Positions 12,601 to 24,832 of a DNA stretch of 64,000 nucleotides are shown piece after piece. The position numbers were made by a program, and so were the translations under genes. Under the pieces are notes generated by a model that saw only the letters and a list, made by a program, of their open reading frames with translations, was not told the origin of the DNA and made no database searches. Origin of the DNA: Wuchereria bancrofti (lineage: Eukaryota; Nematoda; Chromadorea; Rhabditida; Onchocercidae). Where the stretch lies: assembly GCA_005281725.1 (NCBI GenBank), contig SSBO01000009.1:4662163-4726162 (forward strand). Direction: 5' to 3'. Numbering within the stretch: the first letter of the stretch is position 1; every line of letters starts with the position of its first letter.

Positions 12601-15600
12601 CATAAAAATTTATTACAAAATTTGAAGTTTTTTTGGATTTTCAGGACCCAAAGGATAGAGAATACAGCGCTTTAGAATATGAAAAGTTAATTAAGTGAAT
12701 TTTCTGTTTTTTCTGATTCTTTTTCCAGAAATGTCCAAAAACTCACAGATATTTTAAAGATTGAGATTTTCGTTCTAAATCCTTACTCTAAAATCATTTG
12801 TTATTAAATGAAATCTATTCCTTTTGTTCGATAGTATTCAAAATTTTAATCTCAGACCGGAGTCGCTGAAGGTCTTGGGTCAGGATATTAATGAAATGAG
12901 TAGCAAATCTATGAAGCACTGGAGCGCTGATCCGAGAGGTGAATTCGTTATGCTTTCCTGTTGATAAGATTTTACTTTATTAACTATTAACTAATTAAAC
13001 AGAAATGACATATGACTTGTTCCCGTTGTGCAGATGCTTCTTTTGGAATTCAGCGACAGATTATAAAAAATGGAACAGTGGTCGATATTGAGTGTCCGCT
13101 TCATGAAGTTGTTCATGTATGGAAAGATGAAAATGGTTTTTTTTTTTTCAAGTTTTTCCAGAGATTTCAGTTGTTAAAATAGACATATAATTTATTTATT
13201 TTTTGGCTTGAAAACTCAGCAAATTGTCTGATTATTTATTGTTGCATGCTTCTAGCAGTTATGAGACCTTCCAAGACTATAACTCTCCTACTGGAAATTC
13301 CATTTAATACGTCTGTTAAACAGGTTGTTGCTTTTGATTGTGTAGTCTTAGTCTACCAATGCACATGTGCCTCAGATCTGCAGGAATATTTATCACCGTA
13401 TTTGGATTCTAGCCTTTATCACATTGCATTATGTTTTGGTCGGATTTAGTGAAAATTTTTGAATCGTTTCAAATTCTAAATTATTTACCTTCTGTCAGAC
13501 AAACTTTGGGAAACAACGCTTGGAAAGGCTGATTTTCAAACCGGAGTGAATTCATTCTATAAATTGCAACTATTAAAGCACGACGTCAAGCAAAAGTATA
13601 TTAGCATTCATTTTTAATATCCTAATAGATTCTTTATGCCAAAAGTATGTTAATTTTTCAGTGAAATATTATAAATAAGTGCTCATATTTTTCAGCTATT
13701 ATTTGTTCCGTTCATGGGGACGTGTCGGCACAGATATTGGTGGCTCAAAAACTGATAAGTATTACGGAAATTTGGGAGGAGCAAAAATGACTTTTGAAAA
13801 GTATATTTATTATCGTCTTTGTGAATAGCTAATTTATTCGGGATTAAATGGTTATTATCAGATCTCACTGATATTGGATTGCAGGTTGTTCAATGAGAAA
13901 ACAGCAAATAATTGGGGAGATATTGAGAATTTCAAGAAAGTTCCTGGGAAGATGTCGCTTATTGAGACTCATTACGGAAATGTAGGAATACTTTTTCTTG
14001 TTCAATAATTGTTCCATCCAAATGGCATTGTGGGAGCACCACAGCGCCATTTGAGCATTTTGAGATTATGTAATTTTTATACAGGCTAGTAGAAATGATT
14101 GGAACATGAAATTCCGGTAATTTTAAATCAAATTTGGACCGAAAAGAAGAACGTGGAAAGATTAAATCAAAATCTTGTGGATTGATCTTTTAAAAATTAC
14201 ATTTAGAACATTAAATTATAGTTAAATTTACCACATATTCCTTTTCTAGTATTTCGTTCCTTATTAGAAGATTTTGAGATTATTTTCTGAATCTGAAAAT
14301 ACAAACAATTTTACCTTAATATTTATTTATTTACATAATAGTCAAAAGAACTACAAACATTCGTCGTGAAACCTGGATCATTGTCAAAGCTGCCAGAATC
14401 GATACAGCAAATTATTCAAATGATTTTTGACGTTAATGTAATGAACGATGTTCTTGAAAGCCTTGAGGTAAATTCTATCCTTACAGATTTTGAATTGTTA
14501 AATCATCTGGTTGGTAGAGGCATATGTTTAATTCTGAAGCTTTTATGTAATTGTGTTTTATTTTTAATGGTTACTAAGTTTTTTTCCAAGGTAATTTTTG
14601 CAGATCGATACAGATAAAATGCCTCTTGGGGTACTATCAATTCGTCATATAAAAAATGCATATAAGATTTTAACGGAGCTGCAAAAAGTAAGTATATTTA
14701 AGAAAACTCTTTAATGAAAACTAACGAAAGAAAAGAAGTTTTCAAGAAAGTTGTGTAGAAGTCCTACACAGGTAAGCATGGATTTAAGATCGGAATTTAG
14801 TTAATGGAAGTTGGTAATGCCAGATATGAAGATTACTTGGATGCAACAAATCGATTTTTCACACTTATTCCACATAATTTTGGTATGAACAAACCGCCGC
14901 TTCTTAACTCGAAGAAACTCTTAATTGTTCGTTTGAATTATTTCATATTTTATGTGATATGAAAATATTTGTTTGTTAACGTTTCAAAAAAAAGAACAAG
15001 CTAGATATTATTTGGATATAAAATCAGTATTTTTTCAATTTGCAAAGTTTTATTAATTTAAATTAATGAATACTTATTTTCTGCTCTTGCCCGTACATAT
15101 AATGTTGTTTCTAAGTCTTCTAGAAACCTTTATGACGACTGCCGATATGCGATATGCAAGTGAGATTATATTTGTAGGATAAGACGAAACTACTTGATGA
15201 TCTTTTGGAACTTCAAGTTACATACAGCATTTTGAAAACTGACGATGAAGTGGATAGAATGCGTGATCCTTTGGACGTGCACTATGAAAAATTGCATGCT
15301 CAGCTAGAGGTTTTTACATTCTTATACCCTGTTTTGATTCCACTTCTTCAATATTTGTAATGCGAAAGATTTCAGATTTACATTAATAAATCGTCCAATT
15401 GTAACTTAAAAACAAAACAAACTAAGCTTTTTCAGGTGTTGGATAAGCAATCAGTTGAGTATAAGCGCATATTGCAGTATGCTGCGAATACGCACGCGCC
15501 CACACATGACCAATACAAACTTAAGATTATTGATGTCTGTTTATGATAATTTTTTTGAAGTTTTATAAGAAATGATTAGGGAAAGTATTTGTTTTCCTAG

Positions 15601-17020
15601 AATTTCCCGTGCAATCCTTTCATTTTCATGTGATGAAGAGCAAGAATTGTTTTTTGTAGATCATCCGAGTAAAGCGTAAAGGCGAAAGTGAAAGGTTCAA
15701 AAAAAACATCCCAAATCATTATTTACTTTGGCATGGTTCACGAATAACGAATTATGCTGGTATTTTATCACAGGGATTACGAGTTGCACCACCAGAAGCA
15801 CCTACGGTATGAAGCTTTTATTTCTAGCCAAATCTTGCTATAAGATTTGGCAGCAACGTGGAGATTTTTTAAATCTTAAAAAAGTTTGCTTCAGAAGTAA
15901 TAATGTTTTTGCTATTACAAGCTTTAAACTGACATACATTAAGACCAATTTAAGAGAAGCCTATTTAGAATAGTATCAAATTGAAATTTTAGACAGGTTA
16001 TATGTTTGGTAAAGGGATATACTTCGCAGATTTAGTATCAAAGTCAGCAAACTATTGTTATGCACTTAATGCAGAAGGGTTTATTCTGCTTTGTGAAGTG
16101 GCACTTGGAGAAATGCAAGAAGAGATCAATGCAAAGTCAATCATGAAACCTGATAAAGGAAAGCATAGTGTTAAAGGTATGAATTTGATGTTTGAATTTT
16201 GAACGTGTTGACCTGTAATTGTATTATTCTCCATAAGACCAGCATATATGCAACTAATTCTTTATATCCAAAACATTTTGTTGTTTCGATATCAACAGTA
16301 GAAAGCACAGTAACTCAAAATTATAGCGTACAACTGAAATCGACATGTGGTATGGGAACGCTTTGAGCATAGAAATATTTGGTTGTTATCTTTTCACTTT
16401 ATTTTTTTAACAAAATGATTTTACAAGGATGTAGTAAAACAGTCTTCAAAATTAAACGAAAACCTACTGTAATTCAAAATTTAAACATAAAACCAACGTG
16501 CTGTTGAGCAAAACCAACGTGTTTCGGATCTTCATCGACATTAATAATAAAAAGAAGTAACGAAACGTTGTTTTAAAAACTCATATATGTAAAATATAAA
16601 TGTACATTTTAGGTTTAGGACAAACGATTCCTGATCCAGATGAGTACTTTGTGACAGAAGATGGTGTTACAATTCCTATGGGAAAACCTATAGATACGAA
16701 AAGACAGGATCTGACGCTTTTGTACAATGAGTTCGTTTTAATTTATCACTTGCAAGAATATTTAAGACATATCAGCCGTAAGAACTTTTTAGGAATATTT
16801 CTTCATCCTCTTTCTGATGTTTGCTTCAGTTTGTGGACAGTAAATGAATAAATAAGATATTACACCTTTTATAAATTTGCAGAATTTTTTGAACATTTCA
16901 TATATATATATATATATTGATAGTAATGATTTAGTCGGTTGCAGGTATATTGTTTACGATGTTGCTCAGGTTGAGATCAAATATTTGGTGCGGGTTAAGT
17001 TCATATCATCTCTCTTATGA
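9686..17020 (+). CDS. parp-1: Poly(ADP-ribose) polymerase 1 (PARP1 ortholog, 866 aa, 24 exons)
   Basis: Nuclear enzyme that senses DNA breaks and builds poly(ADP-ribose) from NAD+. Exons: 9686-9778, 10041-10102, 10173-10300, 10591-10682, 10861-10946, 11110-11278, 11350-11472, 11758-11840, 12302-12449, 12645-12685, 12856-12938, 13034-13135, 13499-13595, 13696-13800, 13885-13981, 14342-14467, 14604-14687, 14801-14926, 15178-15309, 15436-15534, 15660-15806, 15993-16176, 16613-16730, 16945-17020; total 2601 nt in phase. Domains: zinc finger 1 (about 1-94; CKGC and WFHFTC), zinc finger 2 (100-160; CVNC and WYHVNC), PADR1/zinc ribbon (210-330), WGR (395-500; FRSWGRVG), helical regulatory domain (505-640) and ADP-ribosyltransferase domain (640-866). 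The H-Y-E triad is present: His about 717 in LLWHGSR, Tyr 751 in GKGIYFAD, Glu 842 in LLYNEYIVYD. No BRCT is visible between PADR1 and WGR; that linker is only about 65 residues (human PARP1 has 1014 residues). The acceptor of exon 6 could also be at 11089. Confidence 0.95.
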
Positions 17021-17785
17021 ATTTGCAAGATCTCCAATATTTTAGTGCAAGATCAATCGATGTCTTACATATCTTCTTATGAATTAATCTCTTCCATACG
17101 TGTTTTACTGTTCAGTGAAATCTTCATGTTTATATGTTTATTTCATGTTTGTTCATCTGCTTGAGTACTAACCATATCAAATTTAATGGTCATGCATTTC
17201 TAATTTGGAATTTTGAGCTAATAAAGTTCTATCGAAATTTGTTTCGGAAAAGTGATTATGCTAGTACCAATTAATGGACAATTAAATTACAGAAACATAG
17301 ATTTGCTGAGGCTTAAGCAGTCGTGTTCATTCGTAGGAATTATTTGAAAACATTCTATTAATTTGTAGTTAAGATTTAACTACCATTACATAATTTAAAT
17401 AGCAATGCGATGTAGTATGTATGACGTGTCTTAACTCAACATTTCGTCTTATCAAGTTTTCACTTTATTTGCACACTCCCATTTAGACTTCAACGGGGAA
17501 CTTTAGACTGTTTTCTTGCTGAGGGGTGGGTTTCTATTTTTCTGATTGTTTTGTTGGGATGATATATTTTCACAGCGCCGCACTATTTCTAGAGCATTCT
17601 AGAAAACTAAATGGAAGGCATGAATGAATGGTCGGTGTGTTCTTTTGTGTGGGTTGTTGTATGTTTGATTTGTGTGGGGTGGGATATATTTCGGGTTAGT
17701 GTCCGTATTTCTGTACTGAGGGCAGTGTTCTGTCTTAGACAGATAACTTATTGCAGAACAATCTTTGGTCTTTTCATTCACAACG
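17021..17785. other. PARP1-AHA1 intergenic region
   Basis: No gene seen; overlapping ORFs on both strands near 17.6-17.85 kb are shadows of the AHA1 first exon and GT-rich DNA. TTATTGCAG ending at 17756 lies 29 bases before the AHA1 start and is a likely spliced-leader acceptor. Confidence 0.5.
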
Positions 17786-20417
17786 ATGGCAAAGTGGGGT
17801 GAGGGTGACCCGCGATGGATTGTGGAAGAACGTCCGGATGCCGTCAACGTCAACAACTGGCATTGGTAAGTCTTTTCATTTTTAAAAATTGATAGGTCAG
17901 AACAAATGGAATTGTCACTTAAGGGATCATCTCTATCAGATTACATCACAATACAATTGTAATATCTAGGATGTTTGTCTTTCTAGCAAAGAGTGCTACT
18001 CATTGTTATTGTGCTTAAAACAGTAATATTTCGCTGGAGATTGTTGGGATAAGAGTACATTCAGATGTTAAGCAGATCAGTTGGAAGTTTGGAGTATTAC
18101 AGGACAGAAAAGAATGCAACGCCTTGGTCGAAACAACGCCTGAAAGAACTGCTAGAAGGGCAGAAGTATGAAAATGGATCCACTGCCGTCATATTTAAAG
18201 AGCTTAAAAAATTAGACGGTGAAGCGACGGCAAACAATCGGAAAGCTAAATTAATTTTCCTCTTTGAGTGGCTCATTGAATTAAGTTTTGAAGGTCATTT
18301 TTTGTAGTAGTAAGTATGAATAATTTACATTTTTACTGAAATTTGAGTAATTTACATTTCTAGAATTGCTACTTAAATCTTCAAAAGATTTTTGTTTTGT
18401 GACTAGTTCTGTTTCTGTATAGTTCCTTTTTTTGGTTATATTTTCAATTCCAATGATATCAGTAGATTTTTCAGTAAAAGTTGCTGGTTCGGACATCGAT
18501 TATGAGGGACATATTGAAATACCAAATTTAAGCGATGAAAATGAAGCTGATGAAGTGGTTGTATGTTGCCTTGTTTCATTTCTTTTCCTTTATTTTTTCT
18601 TTTTTACTAATTTTAAATACTGTTGTAGTTTATGAATAAGGAAATAGTTCGTTTATACTGGAAGAAGGTGTACGTGGAAGTCAGTGGTTTTCTACACTAA
18701 ACAGTTTTTAGATAACTCCATCAGTAACTACTAGTGGACCTCATGAAGACCGAATAAGACATCTTCTAAATAATGAGGTGGCTACATTTTTACGTAAACA
18801 GTTAGCTGTTTATATTCGAGAATTGAAAGAAGAATTCAGCAAAGGCTTGATATTACCAACTGATCGTGCGAAAGCACAGGTGGTTTCGAAAGGAAAAACA
18901 ACCGTTGGAAAGCAGCATGTTGATAAGAAGGCATTCCAGAATCATGTGGTGCTGTTTTTTAGTTAATCTCCAAACTTTTTTTAATGGAATTCTGATTAAC
19001 CGTTTTATATTAAAATCATAGCCTGATATGACTTTTTATCGAGTTAATGTAAAATTTTTGTAAAACTACAAGTATCGCTTTCTCATTTATTTCTTCCAGG
19101 TAACCAGTGCTGACAACGATCTCATAAAATCTGCGCGTCAGTTTTTAGTTCTCTTTACTTTGCAAATTCCTAATTTTCTTTGTTTCTTCAAAATTTCTTG
19201 TACTGAAATTTCTTTCCAGATCCATTGTTTTTTCCACGAAAATTACTTGTGTGTTTGAATGAAATGCGCTGTTTTAGCAGTCAGCGTCGATGTTAAAAGC
19301 TTGTCGTTTGTGGAGTCATTCAAAGTTCAGCCAGATCAGCTGTGGGAAGTACTCACAGAAGCTAAAGTTTGTTTCTTGTGTCTCGTTTAAGTTTTTTTTC
19401 ACAGGTACCTTGCACTCAGATTGCAATCATTGCAGATGGTGAAGAAGTGGTCTAACAACGATGCAGAGCTTGATCTCAAACCTCATGGCGCTTTTACGTT
19501 ATTTGGTGGCATGGTTACGGGTGAATTCGTTAAAATTGTAGGCTCTCATGATAAATTTTACTTTTTGAAAAATGTTGAGTTTCAGTCGGATTTGGATTTA
19601 AAAATTTGACTTTACCAGATTTCTGCTCCCATGGAAACGGGACTTTGAAGGATTTAAGTTAATATTTTCACTCTCAATCGTTTATGTTTGACTCTGTGGT
19701 TTTTAGACTAGTACTGTTATCAATATGCGGTATTGTTAAGACTTTCGGAAAATTCTAATAGCTAACCTTTTCTTTCAATGGTTATCGGATTTCCACATAG
19801 TTAAGTGGTTTTTCAGGAGCCCTGTAAGGAACTTGCAATGAAATGGCGCTTAAAAACTTATCCAGCGGGGTGTTTTGCAAATGTTACCTTCAGATTAAAA
19901 GATGAGGTATGTATTTTCCTGTGGAAATTAGAAGTAATATATAGTAATCTTACCTGCATGAGATTTTTTTTTAATCATGCCTTTGTGCTTTCCTTCATAT
20001 TTACATTCATTTTACATTTGATTTTTCAAAAAAAGTTAGTGGTTTTATTTAAGGCACATAGAGTGGCTTTGTTTTGATACGTTTGAAGGATTTCGGTTAA
20101 TATTTTCAGCAGTGTATATTAAACGATTATTATTTTCTGTTCATTTTAGTGCAAGGAAAATAAACTTTTTTGATTAACTTAAAAATTTAAGTCTTGGGGT
20201 ATTATTTACTGCGTTGTTATTAAGCTCGAAACAATTTGGAGAAATTTTTCCAGATAGTTTTTGCACTGTGTTAACTTTTCAGAAAGATAGTACAACACTA
20301 GAAGTGGATGTAACAGGTATACCAGCGACTGAATATGACAGTACTGAGAACGGTTTGCATCGTTTTTATATACAGAGCATAATGAGGACATTTGGATTTG
20401 GAGCGCATATCTTCTGA
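17786..20417 (+). CDS. ahsa-1: Activator of Hsp90 ATPase, AHA1/AHSA1 ortholog (346 aa)
   Basis: Cytosolic co-chaperone that binds the Hsp90 middle domain and stimulates its ATPase. Exons: 17786-17865, 18103-18293, 18475-18560, 18712-18945, 19100-19136, 19281-19366, 19436-19537, 19817-19906, 20283-20417; 1041 nt. The protein opens with MAKWGEGDPRWIVEERPDA and VNNWHW, the family signature. The N-terminal AHSA1 domain continues through LDGEATANNRKAKL and HIEIPNLSDENEADE (to about residue 150). After a charged linker, the C-terminal START-like domain follows (about 210-346: SFVESFKVQPDQLWEVLTEA, AMKWRLKTYPAG, end TFGFGAHIF). Human AHSA1 has 338 residues, so the gene looks complete. Exon 2 ends at a GTCATT donor and exon 5 at GTCAGT. 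Exon 7 could in principle start at an upstream CAG, but only 19436 keeps the frame. AATAAA motifs follow at about 20.64-20.68 kb. Confidence 0.94.
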
Positions 20418-20643
20418 AGTTCTTTAGCACTTTTCAACAATCATTTTACTAACCAGTACTCTGTGGATTTCTTATTCTTGCTTATTTTATTTAACATTAT
20501 TCGAGACAAAATTCAATCTAAAACTTGGTTCCACATACACTGCAGAATGTTTTCTTATAATGTTAAAACTGAAAATTTTTTATATGCATCTTTCGTATAT
20601 TTGTGCTGGAGATGAATATAAATCTGTTGTTCAAATTCTTGTC

Positions 20644-20649
20644 AATAAA
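20644..20649 (+). terminator. AATAAA poly(A) signal of AHA1
   Basis: AATAAA hexamer about 230 bases past the AHA1 stop; a second AATAAA occurs about 30 bases further on. Confidence 0.45.
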
Positions 20650-20919
20650 AGTTTTGTGATTATGTTTGCTTATTCAATAAAGATAGTGTAGAAGGATTGA
20701 TGGACAAACATGGGGATTAAAACATTTGCAGTCAAACTTACATCAGATCTCTTTCCGATTCATAATTAAATTTGAAAATTACTTGGTATTTGTTGGTACA
20801 TGTTTGTTGTTGCGTTTCGCTTTTCATAGTTTTAGTTTTGAACCATTTTCATCTTTCATTAAAAAACTATAGAAATCCAGATGAAACTAGCGTTTCAGGT
20901 ACTCTTAGTTTTGTTATCT

Positions 20920-21147
20920 TTAGGAGTTGGTTAATATATGGACGCAAAAGGGAAGTCCCACATTTTTGATGGATGAAGTATCAGCATGTTTTCCTGGCTT
21001 GCTTTTTTGAAATGTCAAGTTTATTCTTCCAGCAAGTTTCTGGTCTTGTTGCTTCTTTTCCACTAGTATACTGAAGCGTTGGTTATCCTCAAGTGTTTTA
21101 CTCTCTGTATTATAAGATACAGAGTTCACTGGCATTGATTGTACCAT
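20920..21147 (-). CDS. Possible small gene, unknown (75 aa)
   Basis: Not recognised. One open frame from ATG at 21147 to TAA at 20920, rich in Lys, Gln and Ser (contains SKTLEDNQRF, EKKQQDQKLAG and QKSKPGKHAD), with no hydrophobic segment. TTTGTAG ends 24 bases upstream of the ATG and could be a leader acceptor. Against it: the plus strand of the same interval is also open in places, and no motif supports the call. Confidence 0.25.
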   Translation of the reverse strand: MVQSMPVNSVSYNTESKTLEDNQRFSILVEKKQQDQKLAGRINLTFQKSKPGKHADTSSIKNVGLPFCVHILTNS

Positions 21148-21651
21148 TTATGTAATCCACTTCCTGTTGCCTACAAAGTATGTGTAATACATTTGTTATA
21201 TTAGCAGCAAGATTTGGCTAATTATTTGAGGAAAGACGAACTTTAAGTCTTTATTGAGTGCTCGTATCCTGATGCATGGAATTATGTGGTCCAGGACAGG
21301 GGGGATTATGCTTATTTCCGGGTCCACCGATGCAAAGAATACTGTCCATAGTTTTATTTTATTTTTTTATCAAAGCTTTATTTTCTATATCCCATCTAAT
21401 ATCATCCAAATCTTACGTGGTTGTCATTTTTATGCATTACTCGGTTTCGCTTCTAATATCTTGCCTTATTTCGCAGAAATTGCTTAGTATCTGTATCGTA
21501 TGGTTGTTTGGTGATGATACAAGATGTGGACTCTGTTTTTTCCACTCGTATCTTGTTTGGACTGAAGAAATGACGTTCTTCCATGATTTTTTTTTAAAAC
21601 AGCTGACTTTTTTAAAAATGATATGCGCAAATCATCCACTTTTATTTAAAG

Positions 21652-22343
21652 TATTTTGAGTTAGATGAAAAAGAACCTTTGATTCCCTTTCTGATAGAGC
21701 AGGAAACCAGAAGTTCTTTTAAATGCACTCGAAGAAAAAAGTTGAATTTACCAACTAGTCACAATGCAGGTAGTTAATATTGGGATGTATCCATTCGGCT
21801 AAAGTTATGGTGAATCCATGAAATTTAATGGAATTTCAATTATTTAAGAAAGAATGTGAAATTAAATGCAGTTTAAGTTTCACATTAAATATTGAAAAGT
21901 AAAGTACGCACATACGTTTCCCTAATATTCCGATGTATTTATAAGGATAAACGCTTTGTATTGTCGCTTTGGAGAAGTGACTGATTTGTCGGAGATATCC
22001 ATCAGCTGCACGCTAATATGCTACTTGTCCCTCTCCTATCGTCTACCGTGTTTGCAAATCTCTTTTAAAATCCAGTAAGCAAGTAAAAGCTGTTGCACAG
22101 TGTTTACTTTCAGCCAAACAACAAAGATCCTTTCATCGTAAATGCTGGAAGCGTAAGCAATGTAGATGGCGCCTGTTAAACAGGCATATAAACCCCACGG
22201 GAAACGTTATCCGTCAACATAATTGTCCTGAAATAAAATTTAATCCCATCAATCAGTATAGAAAGCAAACTGATCAACTGAGACAGTCAAAATTTCTCCC
22301 ACTCATTCGTTCCTCACCACCTGCTCAGGCTTACCTTAGATAA
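21652..22343 (+). CDS. Possible zinc-finger-like gene fragment, last two exons
   Basis: Two exons with matching phase: 21652-21769 (acceptor TTTAAAG, donor GTAGTT) and 22114-22343 (acceptor TACTTTCAG), ending in TAA. The first encodes an acidic then basic segment (YFELDEKEPLIPFLIEQE, then SSFKCTRRKKLNLP). The second is 75 codons without a stop but with no ATG, and encodes SFHRKCWKRKQCRWRLLNRH and, close after it, GNVIRQHNCPE. The spacing C-x5-C-x18-H-x-C, with nearby aromatic residues and a Gly-x-Val-Ile strand before H-N-C, resembles the second half of a FLYWCH zinc finger with the last His replaced by Cys. That family is used by nematode regulators and by some transposases. Coding-like but unplaced segments lie upstream at 21205-21351 (one in-frame TAA) and 21477-21560. 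It may be a decayed gene. The family guess is from memory. Confidence 0.4.
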
Positions 22344-23423
22344 GTTTTTTTTCTAGTAAGCTCGTGTTTGCATCTAGTACTCAATTTCTAATTTCTCCAA
22401 TTCGACAATACCTTTTTTATTTTGGAAAATAGGATTTCTAATCTTCGAATGCTATTCACTATTCAGTTCTCTGTTACGTATCTATCGCATTTTTTGTCAG
22501 CCAACTATTTGCATTCCGTTCTTTAAAAAATTAGATATCAATTGAAGGGTCGAATTATTGCTCTAATTACTACTATAAAGTCTTATGATAAGAAATAAAA
22601 TTTGTTTTTGAATTAGGGATAAAGGTGGTAATTATGAATCGAGTTTATTCTATTACAGCTATTCAGCTTCAAGAGCTTTACTAAGCAGATCCCTCTATGT
22701 ATGTTACTTCCCGATTTCTTGTCTTTGGAGAGTATTTCAGCGAGTACTCTCAATTTTTAGTCCATACGTTTTTGCATTCTATATGGGCTTGCTATATGAT
22801 CAAATTCTAACTTATTTTAGCAACTGTGTTCGTTAATTTAATAATATGCCTATTAATTTAATAACACAAAGAAATATTGATATTGTTTTGTTTTACTGTT
22901 TTCTTTTTCTATTTATCAATTTCTTCAATTAAGAAAAACATGCTGAAATGCTGAAAATAACTGATAGAGTGTGATGAGCAGTTTTCTCGGCATAGTTCCC
23001 TTTGTTAGTTAAATTCAGTTAATTATGAAGAGATAATAGTATTTGTGATAACGAAAAAAAAAAGCTTTCATTTATCCATCTGTTTACTGCTGAACAGCTA
23101 GCATCAAGTACTTCATCATTTAAAATGAAAATTGTTAAGGGCATCCTGCAATTAAATTGAGCACAGTCCCTTTTACTGTGATATTTTGCTATACATGGCT
23201 TAATATTTTTCATGATAGGTTCACGTTATCTATCAGCTTTTAAAATATTCTCTTCATCTGCTGGTCGCAGGTCATCACAGGGATTATAGGTATATTACAG
23301 CCAAAGTAATCAGACTATAAAGGATCTTCAGCAGACTGTTAACACTGTTTTCTGTTAGTTAGTGATAGCACTGCTAAACTTATCCTTTTTTAAAGAACTT
23401 TCATCGATCGACTTGTTGTACTA
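22344..23423. other. AT-rich interval, no supported gene
   Basis: Short exon-like pieces occur (for example 22659-22698 joined to 22741-22827 on the plus strand in phase, encoding a hydrophobic segment), but they are too short and ambiguous to call. A minus-strand frame at 23019-23213 is open for 64 codons without recognisable motif. Confidence 0.35.
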
Positions 23424-23723
23424 TTACACTGTCATCAGCTTTTCAACAGGTCGAGTAGGACAACGTACTGCTTCTTCCGTCCATTTCATCAAATGTTTTA
23501 TGTTTTGAATCCCTCCAGAGGTCCTACTTTCTTCTTTGTCTATATATATATATGCGAATAATTCATTGAAGTTTTTGTAGTCTTCGCTCGTTTCAACCTT
23601 TAAGAGATTTAATTGAGCTGCTGAATGAATCGTTTTAGTTTAAATTCTGAGATACGAATTTTTTTATACAAATTTTTGACTTTCTTTTACGATTAGTAAA
23701 TTATCAATTAGTTGTTTTGCCAT
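23424..23723 (-). CDS. Small two-exon gene, unknown function (79 aa)
   Basis: Not recognised. Exon 1 runs from ATG at 23723 to 23681 (MAKQLIDNLLIVKE plus one base, donor GTCAAA). Exon 2 runs from 23620 to TAA at 23424 after a TTCAG acceptor. The second exon alone is 65 codons without a stop in very AT-rich DNA and without an early ATG. It encodes a hydrophilic segment: QLNLLKVETSEDYKNFNELF, then DKEESRTSGGIQNIKHLMKW, then TEEAVRCPTRPVEKLMTV. The product is small, slightly acidic in its first half, with no signal peptide or membrane span. A (TA)6 run lies inside the coding sequence and reads Tyr-Ile-Tyr-Ile in frame. The alternative acceptor three bases on gives the same protein minus one Ala. 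The donor is weak, so exon 1 is less sure than exon 2. Confidence 0.48.
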
Positions 23724-24034
23724 TTTCCGATGCGATAATCACAACCAGAAATATTATTCAGATGTTTATCGACCCACCAATTTTAAGGTGGAAACATATT
23801 TCTCAGTGATTCAGACTTCTTATGTAGTCATATTCCCATATTCCCACTGTTAATTAATTTCGCCTTTGGCACGATTAGATACTTTCTTACGTAGTAGAAA
23901 AAATCTATCACTCATGCAAAGCTATTTTTTCTTACGTTTTGATTTCTACTACAAATAACTCCTGGTAAATCTAAAATCCTTCAAAATTTTCTTGCACTTA
24001 CCTTTTTCTCTTTTTTTTTTAGAAACATTATTTT

Positions 24035-24206
24035 TTAGAAACATTTAATATAATAAATAAAATATAATAAAATCTAATATATAGCATTACTTTTGCAATT
24101 TTATATATATATATGTATTATTTAACATATTACTAGTTACTACTAACGTAATAGTTTATTATTATTTTATATTTTTTAATATATTTATCATATTAAATGT
24201 TTCTAA
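24035..24206. repeat. Inverted repeat, 25-bp arms, about 120-bp AT loop
   Basis: TTAGAAACATTTAATATAAT at 24035 and five further bases are matched, with one mismatch, by the reverse complement of 24182-24206. The loop is almost pure A/T. It could be a fossil miniature transposon or simply a hairpin. Confidence 0.55.
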
Positions 24207-24434
24207 TATATCATTTTATATTAGTAAAGAAAATCCATAAATGATGCTTTAAGGATGCATCCAAGGCCCAGAAATATAATGCAAAAATATTTCACTTTAT
24301 TTTTCTGATAATAATTTGCTTGTTGACAATGCTCTTAAAAGTTTAAAATCTTTTTTTTGCGATTTGCACACTAATTTCAGAAACAAAGACAATGATCACT
24401 TTTATATTGTCATGGAATTTGCCCGTACGAATAG

Positions 24435-24832
24435 CATTGTTTTTGCAATTTTATTATCCGAAACGTTTCTTTCTGATACGGTAGCATGGCTAGCTTGCTC
24501 AATTAATGATTAATATTTTAATACATCAATACATCAGATTTAAATCTTCACATTTCCTATTGTAACAATTCCTTTGCATAATCACCTGGCCTTCGGAATT
24601 TTATTTGCTCCTAATTTTGTCCTGGAATTCTTAACTCTGGTTTTCTGAAAGATTTGAGAGAAAACTTTAGCAGCATTGAAAAGGGCAATTAATAACAGCA
24701 GTTATGCACTGAAACAAAAAAAGAAGAAAAAACTTCATTTTAACAAATTGTTAGTAAATCGGTGGGTCGGCGTACAAGGTTGATTTCGTCATTGTTTTTG
24801 CAATTTTATTATCCGAAACGTTTCTTTCTGAT
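24435..24832. repeat. 43-bp direct repeat, two copies 355 bp apart
   Basis: The stretch at 24435-24477 (starts CATTGTTTTTGCAATTTTAT, ends TTTCTTTCTGAT) recurs at 24790-24832 without mismatch that I could see. Neither copy lies in a recognised gene. Confidence 0.7.

Noticed and set aside
21205..21246. Segment ending RKDEL then stop, as if an ER-retention signal
   Set aside because: Only 13 codons after a weak acceptor, no upstream exon, and the frame continues in coding-like fashion beyond the stop.
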